64,000 bases of DNA, from NCBI GenBank assembly GCA_022826565.1, contig JAJDUP010000058.1, forward strand, positions 24,153 through 88,152. The letters run 5' to 3'. The notes below the pieces were generated by a model, which was not told the origin of the DNA, ran no database searches, and saw only the letters and a list, made by a program, of their open reading frames with translations. The stretch comes from Gemmatimonadota bacterium. GTDB lineage: Bacteria > Gemmatimonadota > Gemmatimonadetes > Longimicrobiales > Gaopeijiaceae. Within the stretch, counting starts at the first letter, position 1. Each line of letters starts with the position of its first letter. This document shows positions 16,805-23,967 of the stretch, piece after piece. Position numbers and translations under genes: made by a program.

Positions 16805-19312
16805 ATGCTGAAGTACGCGGCTCCCGTGACGGCGGCCAGCGCTGTCGCCGTCGGTATCGGGTTGTCGCTTGGCCCTGGGCCCTCAGTCGGGGTCTCGCGC
16901 GAGTCGGCTGATCTGCTGCGCGCGCCGTCGGACCACGCACTCGCTGCTCTCGCCGATGGCGGATCCCCCACCGACAACGAGGTCATCCAGCAATACTGCG
17001 TGCGCTGCCACAACCAGCGGCGCCTGCTCGGCAACATGTCGCTGGAGGAGTTCGACGCGACCGAAGCACCGGCGAACGGCGAGCTGGCCGAGAAGATGAT
17101 CCGCAAGCTGCGCGCCGGGCTGATGCCCCCGCCCGGCACAAGCCGGCCCGACGAAGAAACCCTGGGCGGTCTGGTCGAGTCGCTCGAAGGGCAAATGGAC
17201 CGCGCCGCTGCTGCGAACCCCAACCCGGGGCACCGCACCTTCCAGCGCCTCAATCGGGCCGAATACCAGGCTTCGATCCGCGACCTGCTCGACCTGGAAA
17301 TCGACCCGGGCGCGTTCCTCCCACTCGATACCAAGAGCGCCAACTTCGACAACATCGCCGACGCGCAGCTCCTCTCCGCCACCCTGACCGACGGCTACCT
17401 GAGGGCCGCGGCCGAGATCAGCCGTCTCTCGATCGGCGACCCCCACGTCACGGCGAGCGAGTCGACCTATCGCGTTTCGCGCTGGGACTCGCAGGCGGAA
17501 AGGGTGGAAGGCGCGCCCTACGGCACACGCGGCGGCGTCTCCGTGCGGCACAACTTCCCCGCCGACGGCTACTACGGCTTCCGTGTGTCGTTCCACCACG
17601 AGACCACGGGCGCGCTCGTCGGCAACGGGCGCAACGCCCTCCACACCGAGGACGGCGAGCCGGAGCTGCTCGAGATTTCGATCGACGGTGAGCGGGCGGC
17701 GCTCCTCGAGGTCAACCGCTGGATGCACACTTCAGATCCAGACGGGGTGAACATTCGCTCCGAGCGCGTCTTCGTGCGGGCCGGACCGCGCCAGGTGTCG
17801 GCGGCGTTCATCCGGCGCTCGGAGGGGCCCCTGCAGGACCTGATTTCGCCGCACGACTGGTCGCTGGCGAGTACGAGCATCGCCGGGACCTACGGCTTCA
17901 CGGTCCTGCCGCACCTGCGCGACCTGGCGATCGGCGGGCCGTACGACCCGCAGGGCGTCTCCGACACGCCTAGCCGCGCGGCGGTGTTCTCGTGCCGTCC
18001 CGCCGAGGGGGCCGCCGCGGCGGAGGCCCGCGATTGCGCGCAGGAGATCGTCACCCGGCTGGCCACCCGCGCCTATCGCCGCCCGTTGACCGACGCCAAC
18101 CTGGCAGGGCTGATGGGCCTGTACGACGCGGGCGCCGAGGCCGAGGGCTTCGAGGGCGGGGTGCGCACAGCGCTCGAGGGCATGCTGGCCAGCCCGCACT
18201 TCATATTCCGGATCGAGGAGCCGACCGCGGACGGAGCGGGGCAGGGCGCCTACAGGCTCAGCGACCACGACCTCGCCGCCCGGCTCTCCTTCTTCCTTTG
18301 GGGCACGGGGCCCGATGAGGCGCTCATGGCGGCGGCCCGCGATGGCCGGCTGTCGGATCCGGCGACGCTCGGCGACCAGGTGCACCGCATGCTGCGCGAC
18401 TCCCGCTCCACGGCCCTTTCGACCCGGTTTGCGGGCCAGTGGCTGCGCCTGCAGGACCTCGAGAAGATCCAGCCCGACGTGCGCGTCCAGCCGGACTTCG
18501 ACGAGCCGCTCAAGCGCGCGATGCTCGAGGAGACCGAGATCTTCTTCGACAACCTGATCCGCGAAGACCGCTCGGTGATGGATCTCTACACCGCCGACTA
18601 CACCTTCGTGAACGAGCGTCTGGCTCGCCACTACGGCATCCCCGACATCGCCGGCGAGCGCTTCCGGCGCGTCAGCTACCTCGGCGAGGAGCGGCGCGGC
18701 CTGCTGGGTCACGGGAGCATCCTCACCCTCACCTCGCACGCCGGGCGCACGTCGCCGGTACTGCGCGGCAAGTGGGTGATGGAGGTCCTCCTGGGCACAC
18801 CGCCGCCTCCGCCCCCGCCCGACGTCCCGGAGCTGGAGGAGGAAGCGGTGGAGGACGGCCGTCTCCTGACGGTGCGCGAGCGGCTCGAGATGCACGCGGC
18901 CAACCCGACCTGCAACTCCTGCCACCGCATGATCGACCCGATCGGCCTCGCCCTCGAGAACTTCGACGTGTCGGGCGCGTGGCGAATCAAGGAGCAGGGC
19001 ATGCCGGTCGACGCGGCCAGCGACTTTTACGACGGCACGCCGATCGCATCTCCCTCCGATCTGCGCGCGGCCCTGCTGAAGCGGCCCGAGCCGCTGGTCC
19101 GCACCTTCACCGAGAACCTCATGGCGTATGCGCTGGGGCGCCGATTGGAGTATTATGACATGCCGGCCGTGCGCAGGATTTCGCGCATGGCCGCCGAAGA
19201 GGATTACCGCGTATCCGCATTCATCGTCGGGGTGGCGAGCAGCGACGCCTTCCTCATGAAGGCCGCGCCGGTCGTGGTCGACGAAGAACCGGTGAACGGA
19301 AACGGAGGCTGA
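16805..19312 (+). CDS. DUF1592-family c-type cytochrome, cassette 2
   Basis: This 835-residue protein is a paralogue of the product at 11106-13565, with the same order of parts: signal peptide (VTAASAVAVGIGLSLG), haem motif CVRCH (C65-H69), DUF1587, beta-rich module, DUF1595, DUF1592 (RLSFFLWGTGPDEALMAAAR), DUF1588 with CNSCH (C703-H707) and DUF1585. Long stretches are nearly identical to copy 1, such as NMSLEEFDA after the haem motif and the poly-proline PPPPPPPDVPELE. Divergence is greatest in the signal peptide and in the beta-rich module. It starts 7 bases after the cassette 1 ankyrin gene, so both cassettes may be on one transcript. Confidence 0.93.
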   Translation: MLKYAAPVTAASAVAVGIGLSLGPGPSVGVSRESADLLRAPSDHALAALADGGSPTDNEVIQQYCVRCHNQRRLLGNMSLEEFDATEAPANGELAEKMIRKLRAGLMPPPGTSRPDEETLGGLVESLEGQMDRAAAANPNPGHRTFQRLNRAEYQASIRDLLDLEIDPGAFLPLDTKSANFDNIADAQLLSATLTDGYLRAAAEISRLSIGDPHVTASESTYRVSRWDSQAERVEGAPYGTRGGVSVRHNFPADGYYGFRVSFHHETTGALVGNGRNALHTEDGEPELLEISIDGERAALLEVNRWMHTSDPDGVNIRSERVFVRAGPRQVSAAFIRRSEGPLQDLISPHDWSLASTSIAGTYGFTVLPHLRDLAIGGPYDPQGVSDTPSRAAVFSCRPAEGAAAAEARDCAQEIVTRLATRAYRRPLTDANLAGLMGLYDAGAEAEGFEGGVRTALEGMLASPHFIFRIEEPTADGAGQGAYRLSDHDLAARLSFFLWGTGPDEALMAAARDGRLSDPATLGDQVHRMLRDSRSTALSTRFAGQWLRLQDLEKIQPDVRVQPDFDEPLKRAMLEETEIFFDNLIREDRSVMDLYTADYTFVNERLARHYGIPDIAGERFRRVSYLGEERRGLLGHGSILTLTSHAGRTSPVLRGKWVMEVLLGTPPPPPPPDVPELEEEAVEDGRLLTVRERLEMHAANPTCNSCHRMIDPIGLALENFDVSGAWRIKEQGMPVDAASDFYDGTPIASPSDLRAALLKRPEPLVRTFTENLMAYALGRRLEYYDMPAVRRISRMAAEEDYRVSAFIVGVASSDAFLMKAAPVVVDEEPVNGNGG

Positions 19313-19317
19313 ACGCG

Positions 19318-20712
19318 ATGCACGTCATTACCGGACGGCACCTGCCACGCCGGACGTTCCTGCGCGGCCTCGGAGCCACGGTTGCGCTGCCCTTCCTGGA
19401 CGCCATGGCCCCGGCGCGCGAACGGTGGGCGGTCACCCGGGCGCGGACCGCTTTGGACCGCACCCGTCTCGTCGCGATCGAGATGGTCCACGGCTCGGCG
19501 GGGAGCAACGCGTGGGGCGCGACCCAGCACCTCTGGTCACCCCCCGAGGCGGGCCGCGGCTTCGACTTCGGGCCTAGCGTGCTCAGCTCTCTGGAACCGT
19601 ATCGGGACTACCTCACGATCATCAGCGATACCGACGTGGAGGGCGCCGAGGCGCGCAAGCCCAAGGAGATCGGCGGCGACCACTTCCGCTCCAGCGCCAC
19701 CTTCCTTACCCAGGCCCACCCCAAGCAGACCGAGAGCTCCGACGTCTGGGTCGGCCCCTCGATCGACCAGCTGTACGCCCAGCGCTTCGGCCAGGACACG
19801 CCGATCCCTTCCATGCAGCTCTGCATTGAGAACGTGGATCAGGCCGGCGGGTGCGCGTACGGCTACGCCTGCGTCTACACCGACACCATCTCGTGGGCGG
19901 CCCCGGACCAGCCCCTCCCCATGGTGCGGGACCCGCGCGTCGCCTTCGACCAGCTCTTCGGCGCGGGCGGCACGCCCGAGGCGCGCGAGGCACGGCGGAG
20001 AACCAGCGCCAGCATCCTCGACTTCATCGTCGGCGAGGTGAACGCGCTCAAGCGGGAGCTGGACCCGGTCGACGGGCGGCGGGTCGACCGCTACCTGACC
20101 GACATCCGCGAGATCGAGCGGCGAATCGAGCGGGTGGTGGCGAGGAATGAGAGCGGCGAGCAGCGCGAGCTTCCCGGCGCCCCGGCGGGCGTGCCCGATT
20201 CGTTCGACGAGCACGTCAAGCTGATGTTCGACCTGCAGGCGCTCGCCTTCCAGGCCGATGTAACCGGGATCTTCTCATTCAAGATGGGCCGCGACGCCTC
20301 CAGCCGGGTCTACCCGGAGAGCGGGGTCGACAAGGGATTCCACCCGTCTTCGCACCACGGTGGCAGGCCCGACGCCGTCCTCGAGTTTGCCGAGATCAAC
20401 CGGTACCACGTGGGGCTGATGCCGTACTTCCTGGACCGGCTCGCCGGCATCCAGGAGGGCGACGGCAGCCTGCTCGACAAGACGATGGTCGTCTACGGTT
20501 CGCCGATGGGCGATTCAAATGTGCACAATCACAAGCGCTGTCCGCTCTTCGTGGTCGGAGGCGCGAACGGCCGCATGGACGGCGACCTTCACCTGCGGGC
20601 GAACGCCGGAACGCCCATGGCCAACGTCATGCTCAGCCTGATGCACAAGCTGGGGATGGACGACATGAAGAGCTTCGGCAACAGCACCGGGGCCTTCCCG
20701 CTTTCGGTATGA
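19318..20712 (+). CDS. DUF1552 (HXXSHH) protein with Tat signal, cassette 2
   Basis: This is a 464-residue paralogue of the product at 13592-14974. It has a twin-arginine signal (LPRRTFLRGLGATVALPFLD) and the family motif as HPSSHH (342-347). CIENVDQAGGCAYGYACVYT and YGSPMGDSNVHNHKRCPLFV match copy 1 almost residue for residue. It begins 5 bases after the cytochrome gene and ends 7 bases before the ankyrin gene. Function is unknown; Tat export and the histidine-rich motif suggest a metal-dependent extracytoplasmic enzyme. Confidence 0.93.
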   Translation: MHVITGRHLPRRTFLRGLGATVALPFLDAMAPARERWAVTRARTALDRTRLVAIEMVHGSAGSNAWGATQHLWSPPEAGRGFDFGPSVLSSLEPYRDYLTIISDTDVEGAEARKPKEIGGDHFRSSATFLTQAHPKQTESSDVWVGPSIDQLYAQRFGQDTPIPSMQLCIENVDQAGGCAYGYACVYTDTISWAAPDQPLPMVRDPRVAFDQLFGAGGTPEAREARRRTSASILDFIVGEVNALKRELDPVDGRRVDRYLTDIREIERRIERVVARNESGEQRELPGAPAGVPDSFDEHVKLMFDLQALAFQADVTGIFSFKMGRDASSRVYPESGVDKGFHPSSHHGGRPDAVLEFAEINRYHVGLMPYFLDRLAGIQEGDGSLLDKTMVVYGSPMGDSNVHNHKRCPLFVVGGANGRMDGDLHLRANAGTPMANVMLSLMHKLGMDDMKSFGNSTGAFPLSV

Positions 20713-20719
20713 GGACCGT

Positions 20720-22510
20720 ATGAAGACGGCGCGCGTCGACCTGATCGGAGCCGTGGTGCTGGCCGCGCTGGTGAGCGTGGCGGCGGCACCCCGCGGCGAG
20801 TCCCCCGTGGCCGACGCCGCCATGCGCGACGATGTGGCGGCCGTGCGGGCCCTGCTGGCCGACGGCGCCGACGTGAACACGCCCCGGGGCGACGGCATGA
20901 CCGGGCTGCACTGGGCGGCGCTCAACGGCAGCGTGGAGATTGCCGGCCTGCTCATCGGCGCCGGTGCCGATCTCGAAGCGGCGACCCGCATCGGCGCCCA
21001 TACGGCCCTGCACGTGGCGGCGAAGGAAGGGAACGGCGATATCGTCGTGATCCTGGCCGAAGCGGGGGCGAATGTGGCGGCCGTCACCGAAACGGGAGCC
21101 AGCCCGCTTCACTTCGCCGCGGCGGCGGGGGATGTGCGCGCCGTGTCTGCACTGCTCGAACACGGCGCCCCCGTCGACGCCATGGAGCCCGAGTGGGGGC
21201 AGACGCCGCTGATGTTCGCGGCGGCGCTGGGCCGGACGGGCGCGGTCGAAGCGCTGCTCGAAGCCGGCGCCGACGCGACCATCACGGCCCGCGTGATGGA
21301 TCTCGTCGAACGCGACATCCTCGACCGCATGTCGGAGCGGAGGCGGCGGACGGAGATCGCGGCGATGCGCGGCGGCACGGACGCACTGAGCTATCCGGTC
21401 GAGTCTGGCGTGGCAGGCCGGACGCCGCAGGCATCGACCGCCCCGGTTACGTCGCGAGAGGAGCAGGCCAGGCAGGCCGCCCAGGAGGCGCTGGAGGCAC
21501 GCCGCCAGACCGGCGAGCCCATCCCCCTCAACTACGCCGACCTGGTCGGCAAGCACGGCGGCCTCTCCGCGATCCACCTCGCGGCCCGCGAGGGCCAGAC
21601 ATTCACCGTCATGGCGCTCCTCGACGGCGGCGTCGACATCGACATGCCCAGTGCGGCGGACAACACCACCCCCATGCTGATGGCGGCGATCAACGGCTAC
21701 TTCGACCTCGTCGCCGACCTCCTCGAGCGCGGCGCCGACCCCAATCTCACCAGCGATGCGGGCGCCACCCCCCTGTACGCCGTCCTCAACATGCACTGGG
21801 CGCCCAAGGCCCGGCATCCCCAGCCGCTCGAATACGAGCAGCAGGAGACCGGCTACCTGGAGCTGATGCGCACGCTGCTCGAAGCCGGCGCCGACGTCAA
21901 CGCCCGCCTCGACCGCACCCTCTGGTTCACCACCTACAACCGCGACCTCCTCGGCGTGGACCGCACCGGCGCCACCGCGTTCTGGCGCGCCGCCCACGCG
22001 ACGGACGTGCCGGCCATGAAGCTCCTCCTCGAGTACGGCGCCGACCCCCACCTGCCCACCATCAAGGTGCCGCGCCGCAGCTTCGGCCCCAGCAACGACA
22101 CCGACCAATCCGGCCTGCCCCCCGTTCCCATCGGTGGCCCCGCGGTCTACCCCATCCACGCGGCGGCCGGCGTCGGCTACGGCCAGGGCTTCGCCGGCAA
22201 CTCCCACCGCCACGCGCCCGACGGATGGATGCCCACCATGCGCTTACTGGTCGAAGAGCTCGGCGCCGACGTCAACGCGCGCGACCTCAACGCCTACACC
22301 CCGGTGCACCACGCGGCCGCCCGCGGCGACAACGAGATGATCCTCTACCTCGTCGAAAAGGGCGCCGACGTCACCGCCGTATCACGGAGAGGCCAGACCA
22401 CGGTGGACATGGCCAACGGGCCGGTGCAGCGGATTCAGCCGTTCGTGGAGACGGTGGCACTGCTGGAACGGCTCGGGGCGAAGAACAACCATCGCTGCGT
22501 GAGCTGCTGA
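20720..22510 (+). CDS. exported ankyrin-repeat protein, cassette 2
   Basis: The 596-residue protein is a paralogue of the cassette 1 ankyrin protein. It has a signal-like start (LIGAVVLAALVSVAAAP), about eleven ankyrin repeats (for example GMTGLHWAALNGSVEIAGLL), the same two non-ankyrin inserts, and a C-terminus NNHRCVSC nearly identical to the NNHNCVSC of copy 1. The first insert (about residues 200-265) is rich in Arg/Glu/Ala and may be helical. It is the last gene of the tandem block; a convergent SusD gene ends 94 bases away, and I see no clear terminator in that gap. Confidence 0.92.
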   Translation: MKTARVDLIGAVVLAALVSVAAAPRGESPVADAAMRDDVAAVRALLADGADVNTPRGDGMTGLHWAALNGSVEIAGLLIGAGADLEAATRIGAHTALHVAAKEGNGDIVVILAEAGANVAAVTETGASPLHFAAAAGDVRAVSALLEHGAPVDAMEPEWGQTPLMFAAALGRTGAVEALLEAGADATITARVMDLVERDILDRMSERRRRTEIAAMRGGTDALSYPVESGVAGRTPQASTAPVTSREEQARQAAQEALEARRQTGEPIPLNYADLVGKHGGLSAIHLAAREGQTFTVMALLDGGVDIDMPSAADNTTPMLMAAINGYFDLVADLLERGADPNLTSDAGATPLYAVLNMHWAPKARHPQPLEYEQQETGYLELMRTLLEAGADVNARLDRTLWFTTYNRDLLGVDRTGATAFWRAAHATDVPAMKLLLEYGADPHLPTIKVPRRSFGPSNDTDQSGLPPVPIGGPAVYPIHAAAGVGYGQGFAGNSHRHAPDGWMPTMRLLVEELGADVNARDLNAYTPVHHAAARGDNEMILYLVEKGADVTAVSRRGQTTVDMANGPVQRIQPFVETVALLERLGAKNNHRCVSC

Positions 22511-22604
22511 GGGCGACAGACCTGCTCGCGGACTCGCGGCACACCACGCTGGCAGTCCGTGGAACACGTCCCCGCTACATTCGGACGGCGATGGATCCCC
22601 TGCT

Positions 22605-23930
22605 TTACGACGGCACGTTGGGGTTGTTCACGCGCTCGACGTCAGGCATCGGAATGCACCGGTCGCCTCCGTAGAACCCGCCGGTCGGATACGGCGTGTT
22701 GGCCGCGGGGACCAACGGCAGGTCGTAGCGGTGGATGTCTCCCAGTGCGTGTCCTTCAAGGAACAGCTCGACCTGGCGCTCGAAGAGCAGCTGGTCCCGG
22801 ATTGCACCCGCGTCCGAGCTTTCGAACGGTGGCAGGTCCACGCCGGGACGAGTCCGCACGGCGTTGATGGCCGCGACGGCCCCCGCCATGTTCCCGGCCT
22901 GCAATTCGGCCTCGGCGATCATGAGCTGCGCTTCTTCCCAGCGGGCGATGGGAATCGGTGCGTCGGCGGTCGTGTACTTGGTCTGGTAGAACAGCGGAAT
23001 CCCAAGCGGTGAAGGGCGTCCCTGGTCCTCCAACTGCACCCGGGGATCCCCGATGGTCCGGAAGTACGCTTCCGGAGTCACGTTCTCGGCGCGCCGGTTC
23101 ACCACGAACACATTGTTCTCCCGCCGGGTCGAGATGGAGGAATACCCGGCGTTGTGGACGAACCCGGACGGTACCTGCTGTGCATCGGCGTTCGCCTCCG
23201 AATGGCGTCCCAGGCTGATCAGCGCCCGTGCCCGTCCGACCCTCGCCATGTTCAGGGTCGCAGCGTCTCCCAACGACTGCGCGCCCCCGATCGCGGTATT
23301 GAATCGGGCCACGGCCAGCTCGAAGATCTGCGCCGGCATAAGTTCGTCACCGACATCGAAGGCCGCCGAGCACATCGACTCGCCGAGCAGCAGGTGGCTG
23401 TACCCCGAATATGCCGCCGAGCGCGCCAGGAAGCTCTCCCGCTCGGGTACGTCGGCTGCGGGCCACGTCTCGAGCAGTTCAGTGAGGTGGTCGGCCTGCC
23501 AGCGGGCGGTGGACATTGTCTTGTAGACGCCCGGGATGACACCCTGCTGCGGTGTGGAGCAGGTGGAGTTCACGTACGCCGCGTTGAAGCCGGAAGGCTC
23601 GAAGTCGCGCTGATCGTACGATCGCCAGCCGAAGCCGCCGGTAGCGTACTGGAACTCCTGCGTCGTCGCCCCGACGGCGCTCACGTATTGAGCGAACGCG
23701 CATTCGAAGTCACCCACCACGCTGGCCATCAGCGTCGCGGCATTGCCTGGCTCCTCGAGAATCTCCGCGACGATGCGAGACGGAGCGTCCACCGCGACCA
23801 ACTCGTCCAGGACGTCGCAGCCGGAGACGCCAACCATCACCGTGATCGTCAGCAGCGCCAGCCGGGAACACCGGGGGCGTCCGGTGGTCGAGGTCATTGG
23901 CACCCTGTTGCAGGATGTGTCGTTTTCCAT
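22605..23930 (-). CDS. SusD/RagB family outer-membrane lipoprotein (pair 1)
   Basis: SusD proteins are surface lipoproteins that capture oligosaccharides or peptides and close over a SusC channel. The product from ATG 23930 is 441 residues with a lipobox ending VGVSGC. It has TPR-like helices (ARFNTAIGGAQSLGDAATLN) and the usual C-terminal AINAVRTRPGVDLPPFESSD, then FERQVELFLEGHALGDIHRY. The start is supported by GGGAGAAG seven bases upstream; an in-frame ATG at 23957 lacks this. It follows its SusC gene by 37 bases on the same strand. The ligand is unknown. Confidence 0.9.
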   Translation of the reverse strand: MENDTSCNRVPMTSTTGRPRCSRLALLTITVMVGVSGCDVLDELVAVDAPSRIVAEILEEPGNAATLMASVVGDFECAFAQYVSAVGATTQEFQYATGGFGWRSYDQRDFEPSGFNAAYVNSTCSTPQQGVIPGVYKTMSTARWQADHLTELLETWPAADVPERESFLARSAAYSGYSHLLLGESMCSAAFDVGDELMPAQIFELAVARFNTAIGGAQSLGDAATLNMARVGRARALISLGRHSEANADAQQVPSGFVHNAGYSSISTRRENNVFVVNRRAENVTPEAYFRTIGDPRVQLEDQGRPSPLGIPLFYQTKYTTADAPIPIARWEEAQLMIAEAELQAGNMAGAVAAINAVRTRPGVDLPPFESSDAGAIRDQLLFERQVELFLEGHALGDIHRYDLPLVPAANTPYPTGGFYGGDRCIPMPDVERVNNPNVPS

Positions 23931-23967
23931 TGCTTGCTTCTCCCGTGTAGTCCGCACCGCTCAGCGG

